The notes below the pieces were generated by a model that ran no database searches, was not told where the DNA came from, and saw only the letters and a program-made list of their open reading frames with translations. Shown here in pieces: positions 35,246 through 44,110 of a DNA stretch of 54,806 nt. The stretch lies in NCBI GenBank assembly GCA_944389415.1, contig CALXMF010000015.1:1-54806 (forward strand). The letters run 5' to 3'. Position 1 is the first letter of the stretch, and each line of letters starts with the position of its first letter. Source of the stretch: an uncultured Spirochaetota bacterium. GTDB taxonomy: Bacteria > Spirochaetota > Spirochaetia > Treponematales > Treponemataceae. Both the position numbers and the translations under genes were made by a program.

Positions 35246-37760
35246 TGCACAGTCTCCATTTCTCAGCTATCTGACGCAGCAATACCGTTCAGGAGGCTAT
35301 GTTTTTTTTGACGGTGGCATGGGCACTATGATACAGCAGGCCGGCGCAGAAGGATTTTCCGTTCCTGAGGAATTACTGTTCACACAGCCAGAACTTATTC
35401 GATCCATTCATGAACAATACATCAACGCCGGCGCAAATGTTATCACAACAAATTCGTTTGGTGCATCTCCGCTGAAACTGGCAGAGGCTCAATGTGTTAA
35501 TGAAAAGCGTCTGACATCACAAGAAGTAATAGCACGAGCTGTATCACTTATACAGGAAGCGAAAACAAGAGCAAATTCTGCACAAAATGTTTTTATCGCA
35601 GCTGATATAGGGCCGACTGGCGCACTGATTGAACCGCTTGGCAAACTTTCATTTGATGAAGCATACCGCAACTTTGCTGTACAGGCACAAGCCGCCGAAA
35701 AGGCAGGAGCTGATCTTGTCATTATAGAAACAATGAGTAATTTGTATGAGGTAAAGGCGGCCGTCCTCGCTGTAAAAGAAAATACATCTCTTCCTGCCAT
35801 TGCCACTGTTACTTTTCAAGATAACTTACGAATGCTTACCGGCGCTGACGCCCAGACTGCCGCAGTATATATATCAGCACTTGGTATCAGCGCTATAGGA
35901 TTTAACTGCGGAGGCAGCTTACAGGATGCACGCATTCTGACTGAACAGTTTATAAAAACAGCTGATGCTCCGATACTGGTGCAGCCCAATGCGGGAATCC
36001 CTGTTTCAGAAAATGGAAAAACCGTATTTAAAGTATCGCCTGCTGAATTTGCCGAAACACAGCGATACAATGCACAGCAAGGGGCAGTTCTTCTTGGCGG
36101 CTGTTGTGGAACAACCCCCGCACATATTGCAGAGATGATTCAGCAGATTGGTACTCTTCCAGTAATACCGCGCAGTATAACAGAAGATACTTCTGATACA
36201 CCCTTTACCGTTTGCTCAGGAACAAAGACGGTAACGGCCGGAGGGAATGCCGGTCCAGTCATTATTGGTGAAAGAATAAACCCGACCGGTAAAAAGAAAT
36301 GCAAAGAAGCTCTCATTTCCGGCAATATGCAGTTTATCCTTGATGAGGCTCGCAGTCAGATAGCTGCAGGAGCTCACATTTTGGACGTTAATGTCGGGCT
36401 GCCCGAAATAAATGAAAAAGAGACCATGCTGGATGTGCTGCGCACGCTGCAAAAAACATTTGATATTCCGCTACAGATTGACTCCAGCGAAGCCGCTGTC
36501 CTTGAGCAGGCACTTCGATATTACAACGGTAAACCGCTTATCAATTCAGTCAATGGGAAACAGGAGGTGATGGATGCAGTACTTCCTCTAGCAGCGAAAT
36601 ATGGCGGTTGTGTTGTCGCGCTCACACTTGACGAAGGAGGCATTCCTCCAACAGCGGAGGGACGACTTCAAATCGCAGAAAGAATCATCTCACAGGCCTC
36701 GCGCTATGGCATTCCTCCACGAAACATTTTAATTGATACCCTTACACTCACAGTCAGTTCGCAGCAAGATGAGGCGCTTGAAACACTGCGTGCCATTAGG
36801 CAGCTGAAAGAACAGACAGAAACAGACAAGCGGTTTTCTGCAGTAAAAACAGTACTTGGTGTGTCAAATATTTCGTTTGGATTGCCACGCCGTGATATAA
36901 TGAATGCACATTTTCTTAGCATGGCGCTTTATGCCGGTCTTGATGCCTGTATTATTAATCCTCTTGCAGATGGGATGATTCAGGCATTTTACGCATACCG
37001 GGCGCTTGCGGGGTTTGACAAAAACTGTCTCAGCTATATATCACGATATTCCAATACATCCGCACCAGTACAGCATATACAAGTACAAACACAGCAAATG
37101 TCGCAATCAGTCCCAGCAGGTACAGATGCACAGCTGCGAGACGTCATTGAACAGGGATTTACCGCTAAAGCCGCAGATCTGACACGGGAATTGCTGAAAA
37201 CAATGCAACCTATAGAAATAGTAAATAACTGCATTGTGCCAGCGCTCGACACGGTTGGTCAAGAATATGAAAAAGGGAGCAAATTCCTTCCGCAATTATT
37301 GCTCAGCGCAGATACCGTTTCTATTATATTTGAAATACTTAAACAGGCGCTGGCTGCCTCTGGAACAGTTCAGGAAAGCAAAGGAACCATTTTGCTCGCA
37401 ACTGTATACGGAGATATCCACGATATAGGGAAAAATATAGTACATGCAATGCTTGAGAATTATGGCTACACCGTTATTGATTTAGGAAAAAATGTACCTA
37501 TTGAAACAGTTGTTGAACAGGCGCTCGCGCACGATACAAGTCTTATAGGATTAAGCGCACTGATGACAACGACTGTTTCCAATATGGAAAAAACAATACA
37601 GCAGCTACGTACCCGATATGCGCAGGTACAAAAACGCTGCATCATTATGGCAGGGGGCGCAGTCCTTACGGAAGAATATGCAAAACAGATTGGAGCAGAT
37701 TATTACGTTAAAGACGCTATGGCGTCTGTCGCTGTTGCCCGTAAAGTATTTGGGAAATAA
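35238..37760 (+). CDS. metH: Cobalamin-dependent methionine synthase lacking the reactivation domain
   Basis: 840 residues. Domains in order: homocysteine-binding barrel with zinc cysteines (FNCGGS, GGCCGTTP; 1-310); pterin/methyl-THF-binding barrel (GERINPTGKKK, GAHILDVNVG; about 340-600); B12 cap (about 640-720); and B12-binding Rossmann domain with GDIHDIGKN (base-off His near residue 727) and the Gly-rich MAGGAVLTEEYA end. It stops there, without the roughly 330-residue C-terminal SAM-binding activation domain of E. coli MetH (about 1227 residues). Reactivation must therefore use a separate protein not in this window, or occur differently. It overlaps metF by eight bases. Confidence 0.95.
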   Translation: MSDAQSPFLSYLTQQYRSGGYVFFDGGMGTMIQQAGAEGFSVPEELLFTQPELIRSIHEQYINAGANVITTNSFGASPLKLAEAQCVNEKRLTSQEVIARAVSLIQEAKTRANSAQNVFIAADIGPTGALIEPLGKLSFDEAYRNFAVQAQAAEKAGADLVIIETMSNLYEVKAAVLAVKENTSLPAIATVTFQDNLRMLTGADAQTAAVYISALGISAIGFNCGGSLQDARILTEQFIKTADAPILVQPNAGIPVSENGKTVFKVSPAEFAETQRYNAQQGAVLLGGCCGTTPAHIAEMIQQIGTLPVIPRSITEDTSDTPFTVCSGTKTVTAGGNAGPVIIGERINPTGKKKCKEALISGNMQFILDEARSQIAAGAHILDVNVGLPEINEKETMLDVLRTLQKTFDIPLQIDSSEAAVLEQALRYYNGKPLINSVNGKQEVMDAVLPLAAKYGGCVVALTLDEGGIPPTAEGRLQIAERIISQASRYGIPPRNILIDTLTLTVSSQQDEALETLRAIRQLKEQTETDKRFSAVKTVLGVSNISFGLPRRDIMNAHFLSMALYAGLDACIINPLADGMIQAFYAYRALAGFDKNCLSYISRYSNTSAPVQHIQVQTQQMSQSVPAGTDAQLRDVIEQGFTAKAADLTRELLKTMQPIEIVNNCIVPALDTVGQEYEKGSKFLPQLLLSADTVSIIFEILKQALAASGTVQESKGTILLATVYGDIHDIGKNIVHAMLENYGYTVIDLGKNVPIETVVEQALAHDTSLIGLSALMTTTVSNMEKTIQQLRTRYAQVQKRCIIMAGGAVLTEEYAKQIGADYYVKDAMASVAVARKVFGK

Positions 37761-37766
37761 TAGTAT

Positions 37767-38657
37767 ATGAAAAAACAATCATCATACAAAGCGCTTGCCG
37801 ATTATAGTCCTCTATATCCATATTTTATAATACCATTTCGCCGGCAAACAATCGGACCTCTGTTCCGATATCTCTCAACTGTTATAAAGGATTTTTTTCT
37901 CCTGCAGTTTTCAGTTAAATTTAAAGCACGCAACATAGAAGTTATTCATGTTGACAATGCACTTGATAATAAAGTTCCATTTGTGCCTGAAAAAGTTGAT
38001 ATTTACCTTGATTTTGTCAACTTCTGGATACGTCCCCTTTCTTTTATTCTCCAGAAAATGGACCGTAAACGGGGTTTGCAGTACTGCGCAGAATATTTGA
38101 ATGCTATCAACACCTGTTATCAGGAAGCTTCCCGTATGTATAAGTTCCGCATGTCAACGACATACCGTCCGCCAGCAGCACTTTTCGGCAAATTTCGTAT
38201 GATCCATATTCTTGATCCACATCTGCTGTGTGTACCAAGCCTTCATGTGGCCATTGTTGTACTTGCCTATACCTTTTTTGCAGATGTATTTAAACAAGAA
38301 CATATTCCCGATGATATGCAGCAAAAACTTTCACAGGAATTATATGCGGGAGCACTGCAAATAGCAGAAACTGTGCTGTATGTAAAACAGCACAGTGTAA
38401 ACTGTATAGCAGCCGCCTTATATATGATGATAAACATCACAAAGGGACACTATACAATTGAATCCGCTGTCTCTTTTACCCAAGACCTTTTTAAAAACTC
38501 CCCGTATATCAGCGAATCAGACCAGGAACAGATACGCACACATATACTTGATATGTTTGAACAGCTTATGCTTGAAGGGTGCAACGAATCAGACTGGGTT
38601 GACCCGCTAAAACGCTGGATTATCCGCTATGATATAGCTCATTCAGCAGAAAGCTGA
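37767..38657 (+). CDS. Unrecognised protein with PAP2/IPC-synthase-like motifs
   Basis: 296 residues. A PSLH box (LLCVPSLHVAIVVLAYTFF, about 152-170) and a later KGHYTIESAVSF (about 230-240) recall the PSxH and HYTIDV motifs of PAP2-type lipid phosphatases and sphingomyelin/IPC synthases. The catalytic-triad Asp position is Glu here, and the protein has few convincing membrane helices for such an enzyme. The N-terminal third (SPLYPYFIIPFRRQTIGPLF) may associate with membrane. It follows metH by six bases with only a poor ribosome site, so it is likely part of the met transcript. Its end overlaps the convergent LPP20 gene by 19 bases. The function is uncertain. Confidence 0.6.
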   Translation: MKKQSSYKALADYSPLYPYFIIPFRRQTIGPLFRYLSTVIKDFFLLQFSVKFKARNIEVIHVDNALDNKVPFVPEKVDIYLDFVNFWIRPLSFILQKMDRKRGLQYCAEYLNAINTCYQEASRMYKFRMSTTYRPPAALFGKFRMIHILDPHLLCVPSLHVAIVVLAYTFFADVFKQEHIPDDMQQKLSQELYAGALQIAETVLYVKQHSVNCIAAALYMMINITKGHYTIESAVSFTQDLFKNSPYISESDQEQIRTHILDMFEQLMLEGCNESDWVDPLKRWIIRYDIAHSAES

Positions 38658-39670
38658 AGATTTTTCAACGCTTTAGAAAGCTCTGAAGTAATCAATTCCT
38701 CCGCCGTTCTAATAGCACGCTCTTTCGCTTCATTTTGAGTAACATGCGCCTCTCTGCCATTCCTACTAAACGAAAGCAGTTCTTTGCCAGTAGATTGTTC
38801 AGTGAGAGAAACGTTTAATACAAACCGTACATACTTATATTTCGTACCACCTTCAATAGGAACTACTGAAAAATCCGCAGCAAGAATAAGAGGAGCAGAG
38901 GTAACATCTTCAATTGTTTTCAGCCCAATCCCAGCAAAAACAGTTGATAACGCCGTTGATATTCGTTCAGACGGATCTCCTGAAACAGAAACCGCAACCG
39001 GTAATTCCTCCTGCATCCGCTGCATAAGAGTCCGCACGGCACCAGCACTCACATATGGCAGATCCACTATACGGTATAAATTATTATTAATACCTGCCAG
39101 AACACTCATATAAACTCTGTTCTGCTCCGCAAGCACAACTGCCTGCCGCAGTGCCATAAGAGATTCAAATGAAACACCTTTACTATCCGCAAACTGAATC
39201 TGGCTGTTAATAACTGCGGTATTTTTATCAATACGGGATTTATATAAATGTCCACTCTCGTCTCGATTCAACTGCGCCAATGCATACACTCTGCCATCAG
39301 CATCAATCCATATTTCCTTAATCCGTGCCCCTGCAATATCATCTATCCGTGAAGAAGTATATACCGTACTTTCAAAGCTATTTTGTGCCGAAATAGTTTC
39401 ATCAACGGCATCAAACTGCTGAGACGCACGCGCGGCAGTTTCTACCGTTTGCAGAATACTCCGCCCAAGCGCCGCAATTGCCTGAGACTCTGCTGTCCTG
39501 CGATCAGAGCCTTCTCCCACCCCATTAAGATATATCTCTCCTGGATATACAGTATCTGGTTCCATTACCCATAATGGTGCTTTTGTCACATTTTGATCAG
39601 ACGCACAGCCTGAAAAAAACAGAATACATTCCACGATGAGTAATACATAAACAACTTTCATCTTAAGCAT
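38639..39670 (-). CDS. LPP20-family lipoprotein
   Basis: 343 residues with a lipoprotein signal (VVYVLLIVECILFFSGC). Residues about 30-160 match the LPP20 pattern: PLWVMEPDTVYPGEIYLNGVGEG, RRTAESQAIAALGRSI and YALAQLNRDE. The C-terminal half resembles a second LPP20/FlgT-like beta-alpha domain (LILAADFSVVPIEGG). The ATG at 39670 has GGAGG four bases upstream and overlaps the end of the COG3014 gene by 13 bases. LPP20, COG3014 and LpoB genes recur together in diverse bacteria, so they probably work as one envelope complex. Confidence 0.85.
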   Translation of the reverse strand: MLKMKVVYVLLIVECILFFSGCASDQNVTKAPLWVMEPDTVYPGEIYLNGVGEGSDRRTAESQAIAALGRSILQTVETAARASQQFDAVDETISAQNSFESTVYTSSRIDDIAGARIKEIWIDADGRVYALAQLNRDESGHLYKSRIDKNTAVINSQIQFADSKGVSFESLMALRQAVVLAEQNRVYMSVLAGINNNLYRIVDLPYVSAGAVRTLMQRMQEELPVAVSVSGDPSERISTALSTVFAGIGLKTIEDVTSAPLILAADFSVVPIEGGTKYKYVRFVLNVSLTEQSTGKELLSFSRNGREAHVTQNEAKERAIRTAEELITSELSKALKNLQLSAE

Positions 39671-41025
39671 TCTACCTCCAGCAAATTTAGCGAACCTTCT
39701 GTGACTTTGAAATGTGGGTATTTCTGCTTCTCGATCACAGATCCGTGTTTATCTTGATACACAATTTCGATTGTATAACGCCCCGGATCTACAGTCATTC
39801 CGCCAACGCTGGCCAATGCAGGAAAATATCGCGAAATGCGGAGATCAGCACGTTCAGAGACTTCTGTAGTCAGTGAAGTTAACAACATCAGTAATCCGCC
39901 CAGAGAGCTGTCACTTCCACTGGAAGCAACCGCACTGACTGCTGCACCTGCCGCACTCTTGGCAAGAGAACGAGCAACTGATTTGAAATATATTTGCCCC
40001 TGTTTAAATTGAAATGTATCTTCTGCAATATGGGCAATATCTTCTATTGGTTCCAGAATAAATGAAAAAAAATCTCCGTTTTCTTCTGATAAGGCTATTA
40101 CCTCAATCTTTGCAATTTGAGATAGCCGCTCCTGCATCACAGGCAATGCAATTTTAAAATAAAAAGAACCATCAGGAGCAAGAAACCGAAGAGCTTCTTC
40201 TATTTTAATTGGACTGCTGCCAGTAAAGGCAATAACATTAAGACGAGCATCATTCTGTGAAACACTAAGCTCCTCATCAACAGATGAAGGAACAGCAAAC
40301 GGATATAAAGATTTCTGAGTTTGGAATGCAGAATCTATTAGACGCCGGTCAACACGGGCAGAATCAAAATCTCCTTTTGTTCGATACAGCAACAAACTGA
40401 GATATCGTGCAAACGCAGAATTATGAAACTGCACATTTACAGTTGCGGAATACTCATCATCCGGTAATTCTTTTTGCATCTCCGCAATTTCTGCCTGATA
40501 TTGTGAGGATAATGATTTTAACTTGTTGTCAAACCGCCTAATTTCTACAAACGCATCATCCAACATATTCAGATGAATATAATTCAGCGCCATAAAGACA
40601 TTAGTATAAATGTCTTCATATGGATCACCAGCATAATCAATGATAGTATCATTAATAACAGCGGAACCAACGGCTTGTGTAATACTCTTGGAAAAATTCT
40701 GATAAATCATTTCTTCTGCTGCAGATAAAGATTCATTTGATTTCTCAAAATCATCGGCATAATGAGACAGCATCCCAGAATCAAGATACCGCAGAACCTG
40801 TTCCCCACTTCCATATAAAGACTCAGCAGAAATATCAAACTGTGCATAAGCTCCCTGAAAATCACCTTTCTGAACATACTGATCTATATCGCTATACCGC
40901 TCATCCCAGCGAACCGATGCACAAGATAAAAGTAAAAACACCAGGCAGATACAACCCAATGCCGCAGAAACAGTCATCATGCGGCGGTCCCGCAGACCGC
41001 CGCAGCATGTACCGCTATGTATCAT
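39658..41025 (-). CDS. COG3014-family lipoprotein with TPR-like helices
   Basis: Up to 455 residues. The lipobox is FLLLSCAS. The N-terminal half is helical and TPR-like (YSDIDQYVQKGDFQGAYAQF, YTNVFMALNYIHLNMLDDAF), and the C-terminal half is beta-rich, with a Gly/Ala-rich stretch (AKSAAGAAVSAVASSG). The start is uncertain: the ATG at 41025 lacks a ribosome site and would give a 15-residue extra leader. Tandem ATGs at 40980/40977 give a normal signal peptide but sit directly behind a strong hairpin. It is the middle gene of the LpoB-COG3014-LPP20 set. The molecular function is unknown. Confidence 0.8.
   Translation of the reverse strand: MIHSGTCCGGLRDRRMMTVSAALGCICLVFLLLSCASVRWDERYSDIDQYVQKGDFQGAYAQFDISAESLYGSGEQVLRYLDSGMLSHYADDFEKSNESLSAAEEMIYQNFSKSITQAVGSAVINDTIIDYAGDPYEDIYTNVFMALNYIHLNMLDDAFVEIRRFDNKLKSLSSQYQAEIAEMQKELPDDEYSATVNVQFHNSAFARYLSLLLYRTKGDFDSARVDRRLIDSAFQTQKSLYPFAVPSSVDEELSVSQNDARLNVIAFTGSSPIKIEEALRFLAPDGSFYFKIALPVMQERLSQIAKIEVIALSEENGDFFSFILEPIEDIAHIAEDTFQFKQGQIYFKSVARSLAKSAAGAAVSAVASSGSDSSLGGLLMLLTSLTTEVSERADLRISRYFPALASVGGMTVDPGRYTIEIVYQDKHGSVIEKQKYPHFKVTEGSLNLLEVECLR
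40981..41003 (-). promoter_or_regulatory. GC-rich perfect hairpin at the start of the COG3014 gene
   Basis: GCGGCGGTC and GACCGCCGC are perfect 9-bp arms around a 5-base loop, ending directly before the tandem ATGs at 40980/40977. No T-run follows. It could block or time translation, or set an RNA processing point after lpoB. Confidence 0.55.
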
Positions 41026-41049
41026 AACAAAAGCACAAAATCATTTTGA

Positions 41050-41670
41050 TTAAAAACGAACAGAAGACCGTGTTATGACTTTCTTAATTTCATCATTAAT
41101 ACCGATCCATAATTTCCGATTCGTTTCAATATCAATAAGTTCCGCAGACACCTGATAAGTCCGTGTCATTTGATTATCATATGAATCAACGATTGTTTTT
41201 ACAGAACCAATCAACATAAAATCAGCGCCTGTTTCATTTGCAAGTCTTTTTGCGGACTCTTCACTAGACCATCCTTGCTGTTCTTCTCTTTCAGTCCGAA
41301 GCTGCTCCCGCTCCTGCGCACCAGCTACAAAATCTACTTTTCCACTATTAATCAGAGCAGCCTCAAGTTTCTTTGATAAAATACTTGTATCAATATGCTC
41401 ATCACTTTCATTAGCAAAATCCCCGACTATAACGACAGGAAGTGTTCCTGTTTCAGCAGTATAACGTGCAATAGCAGGCGCATTCAAACATTCTGCAATG
41501 AGCGATTCTGCAACAAGACGAACATCAGTATCATTCCAGTACCCGCTTAAATCGGTTACTGTATCAGCACTTACACGCTCTACTCTGTTTGTTGCACAAC
41601 CGGTAATAAACACCATAGACAATATGGCAAGTACTGCACTTTTACAGATAATACAATTCAATTTCTTCAT
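41050..41670 (-). CDS. LpoB-family lipoprotein, penicillin-binding protein activator type
   Basis: 206 residues from the ATG at 41670 (an upstream TTG at 41694 is unlikely). The lipoprotein signal reads AVLAILSMVFITGC. The LpoB/COG3417 fold is marked by LSGYWNDTDVRLVAESLI, VVIVGDFANESDEHIDTSIL, LEAALINSGKVDFVAG, ADFMLIGSVKTI and a C-terminal LIDIETNRKLWIG. In E. coli LpoB activates PBP1B from the outer membrane. No PBP1B gene is here, though pbpC is elsewhere in the window. It is the first gene of the lipoprotein trio. Confidence 0.85.
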   Translation of the reverse strand: MKKLNCIICKSAVLAILSMVFITGCATNRVERVSADTVTDLSGYWNDTDVRLVAESLIAECLNAPAIARYTAETGTLPVVIVGDFANESDEHIDTSILSKKLEAALINSGKVDFVAGAQEREQLRTEREEQQGWSSEESAKRLANETGADFMLIGSVKTIVDSYDNQMTRTYQVSAELIDIETNRKLWIGINDEIKKVITRSSVRF

Positions 41671-41713
41671 CTCTACTTTATCCTCTATTTTCAATCTGGT
41701 ACTACAAAAGTAA

Positions 41714-42937
41714 TTACAGCATCACTGCAGCAAACACTTTCGCATCTCCTACCAGATTTTCCAGTTTGGTATACTCATTCGGCTGATGAGCTGTTTCATC
41801 CATTCGCGACCATACCGCAGCCTGATAACCGGCGGCGCGCAAATATGCACCGACAGTCCCGCCGCCAATTCCAACAGGTTTTGCGTCTACATGATACACT
41901 TCTTTTACCGCCTTCTGCAGACTTACTACAACAGGAGCGTCAACAGGAGTTGCAGGAGATTCCATCGCCTGCTGCTCAGAAATCTCAATCTTTACTCCAT
42001 ATTTCTGCTCTATCTGAGCGACACGTTTCGCTGTCTCAGCACGAACACTATCAAGCGAATAACACGGCAGAATACGGCAGTCCATACAGAATACATCTTC
42101 TCCTGGTATAGTATTGATATTTGGAACATTTTTTTCTTTACGTGTGGGCTGAAAGGTCGAATATGGAGGATCAAAAAGCGCATCTTTCGCATTAAAATAT
42201 TTTTCCATATCATTCAGCTGTACTGCCAAATCACATCCGGCAAGACAAGCATTTATCCCCTCATCAGGACGGGAACCATGAGCCTGTTTGCCATGCACGG
42301 TTATTTCCAGCCACATAATATTTTTTTCAGCGACCTCAATACTTGAACCATCACTCGCACCGCCATCAGGAATAATAATCATATCATTGGTACGGAACAA
42401 AGAATAATTCTTCAGCAGATAATCAATACCGTATGCTGATCCTTCTTCTTCATCAGCCACAAACAGAAGCTTTACCGTATGGGCCGGTATAATACCATTT
42501 TTAATAAACGCAAGAGCCGCAAATATACCCGCAACTAATCCCTGTTGGTTATCTTCAACACCTCTGCCATACAACTTTCCGTCCCGTTCAACAACAGTCC
42601 ACGGATCTGTGGCCCATAAGGAGCATTCACCTTCTGGAACCACATCCATATGCGCCATAACCCAGATAGTAAAGTCATCATTCTTTCCTGGTATAGTCGC
42701 CACCAGATTGGGTCGAACCTTTCCTTTCGCCGCAGGATCAGGAGCATCAAAACGTTCCAAATGAGTAATCCCATGCTCCCGAAGCCATTTTTCAAGAGCA
42801 ATACATTTATCAAGCTCACCTTCGCCATTACTGTTTGGACTAATAGCTGGATGAGCGGTCAGCAGTGTTTCCAAAGCTATCATATCACGAACACTGCTAT
42901 CAATAAAATCGTGCAGTTTTTTTAACTGATCATTCAT
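41714..42937 (-). CDS. M20-family metallopeptidase (ArgE/DapE/dipeptidase type)
   Basis: 407 residues. Two-zinc peptidase motifs: AHMDVVP (His, Asp), GRGVEDNQQG (bridging Asp), the catalytic VADEEEGS, IIPDGG, and the C-terminal DETAHQPNEY His. The lid domain (ITVHGKQAHGSRP) is present, so the enzyme looks complete. M20 members cut dipeptides, N-acyl amino acids or succinyl-diaminopimelate; this one most resembles Sapep-like peptidases, but the substrate is not clear from sequence. GGGGG lies eight bases before the ATG. It follows galE after two hairpins and precedes lpoB by 43 bases. Confidence 0.9.
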   Translation of the reverse strand: MNDQLKKLHDFIDSSVRDMIALETLLTAHPAISPNSNGEGELDKCIALEKWLREHGITHLERFDAPDPAAKGKVRPNLVATIPGKNDDFTIWVMAHMDVVPEGECSLWATDPWTVVERDGKLYGRGVEDNQQGLVAGIFAALAFIKNGIIPAHTVKLLFVADEEEGSAYGIDYLLKNYSLFRTNDMIIIPDGGASDGSSIEVAEKNIMWLEITVHGKQAHGSRPDEGINACLAGCDLAVQLNDMEKYFNAKDALFDPPYSTFQPTRKEKNVPNINTIPGEDVFCMDCRILPCYSLDSVRAETAKRVAQIEQKYGVKIEISEQQAMESPATPVDAPVVVSLQKAVKEVYHVDAKPVGIGGGTVGAYLRAAGYQAAVWSRMDETAHQPNEYTKLENLVGDAKVFAAVML

Positions 42938-42974
42938 TTTCTATACCCCCTATGAAAAAAATCCATAAAATGAG

Positions 42975-43001
42975 AAAAACGCCGTAAATGAGTACGGCGT
43001 T
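42975..43001 (-). terminator. Second terminator after galE
   Basis: AACGCCGT and ACGGCGTT form a perfect 8-bp stem around an 8-base loop, followed on the minus strand by TTTC. It lies between galE and the M20 peptidase gene. Confidence 0.65.
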
Positions 43002-43030
43002 CACAGAGAAATTACAAACTAATAAAAGAA

Positions 43031-43049
43031 TAACTGTACCAAACAGTTA
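43031..43049 (-). terminator. Hairpin overlapping the galE stop codon
   Basis: TAACTGT and ACAGTTA (7 bp, 5-base loop) include the TAA stop itself and are followed by TTCTTTTATT. Together with the next hairpin it should end galE transcripts. Confidence 0.5.
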
Positions 43050-44027
43050 CTTTTTATTCAAATTTTTCTGATAGGCATTCCATGTAGAGCCAACAAGTGT
43101 ATCAATGTCAGAACATACAGGCTTCCAATTCAGTTTTTCACGCGCATATGCGGAAGTGGCATACAGACAGGCCGGATCACCTGCACGGCGAGGTGCGATA
43201 TCAGCAGGAATCGGCTTACCGGTAATGCGGCGCGCAGCTTCTAATATTTCTTTAACAGTAACACCAATTTCACTTCCGAGGTTCACTTTCAAACTTTCAT
43301 TCTTTGATGCAATATAATCAAGAGCAAGCACATGAGCTGTAGCAAGATCTGAAACATGTACATAATCACGGATACAAGTTCCATCACGTGTATCATAATC
43401 ATCACCAAAAATCTGCAGTTTATCACGCATACCGCAGGCAACTTCCATAATCACCGGCAGTAAATTGGCAGGTTTTTGTTCAAGACCACAGGGAAATCCA
43501 TCGACATCATAACCGGCCGCGTTAAAATAACGCAGTGAAGCAAATTTAAGCCCCTTAAGTTTATCATACCAGTCCATGAACCGCTCAATCTCAAGCTTGG
43601 TAAAGCCGTAATAATTCTCCGGATTCTTTGGATGATTCTCATCAATAGGCAGCTGCTGAGGCTCACCAAAAACAGCAGCAGATGAAGAAAATACCATATA
43701 TTTACAGCCGTGAGCTACTGCCGCGTTCAGAATATTCAACGTACCTGTTATATTGTTTACAGAATATTTTTCCGGCAGCACCATTGATTCCCCAGCAGCC
43801 TTAAATGCAGCCAGATGAACAAACGCATCAAAACCTCGTGAAAAAGCCGCATCCAGTGTCTCAGGATGAAGTATATCGCCAGCAATAAAACCGTTTTCCG
43901 GGAACAGATTCTGCAGTAATCCTGATGACAGATTATCAAAAACGGTAACTGTATGGCCTTTTTTCATTAACTCTTTTACAACATGGCTGCCGATATAGCC
44001 GGCGCCGCCGATAACTAAAACTTTCAT
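43047..44027 (-). CDS. galE: UDP-glucose 4-epimerase
   Basis: 326 residues, normal length. It interconverts UDP-glucose and UDP-galactose. The NAD Rossmann motif is GGAGYIGSH, the SSS box is FSSSAAVFG, and the catalytic YxxxK is YYGFTKLE. Others: NYFNAAG-like RYFNAAGYD, CIRDYVHVSDLA and the C-terminal RRAGDPACLYA. The open frame extends to 44060, but the ATG at 44027 has AGGAGG seven bases upstream and starts directly with the NAD-binding strand (MKVLVIGG). It has its own promoter (extended -10 at 44054-44049). Confidence 0.97.
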   Translation of the reverse strand: MKVLVIGGAGYIGSHVVKELMKKGHTVTVFDNLSSGLLQNLFPENGFIAGDILHPETLDAAFSRGFDAFVHLAAFKAAGESMVLPEKYSVNNITGTLNILNAAVAHGCKYMVFSSSAAVFGEPQQLPIDENHPKNPENYYGFTKLEIERFMDWYDKLKGLKFASLRYFNAAGYDVDGFPCGLEQKPANLLPVIMEVACGMRDKLQIFGDDYDTRDGTCIRDYVHVSDLATAHVLALDYIASKNESLKVNLGSEIGVTVKEILEAARRITGKPIPADIAPRRAGDPACLYATSAYAREKLNWKPVCSDIDTLVGSTWNAYQKNLNKK

Positions 44028-44048
44028 GTTTGAGCCTCCTAGATACAT

Positions 44049-44054
44049 ATTATA
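44049..44054 (-). promoter_or_regulatory. Extended -10 promoter of galE
   Basis: TATAAT preceded by TGC (TGn extended -10) on the minus strand, 21 bases before the ATG at 44027. The -35 match is poor (TATCAC), as expected for extended -10 promoters. Confidence 0.5.
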
Positions 44055-44110
44055 GCACACCTATTGTATTTGTGATAGTAGATTTTTTTACGACTACAGT
44101 TGGATTCATT

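Noticed and set aside
40930-41025. Twin-arginine signal in the COG3014 protein (DRRMMTVS)
   Set aside because: The second position and the hydrophobic residue after RR do not fit the Tat consensus, the likely start is at the following Met, and a lipobox is present.
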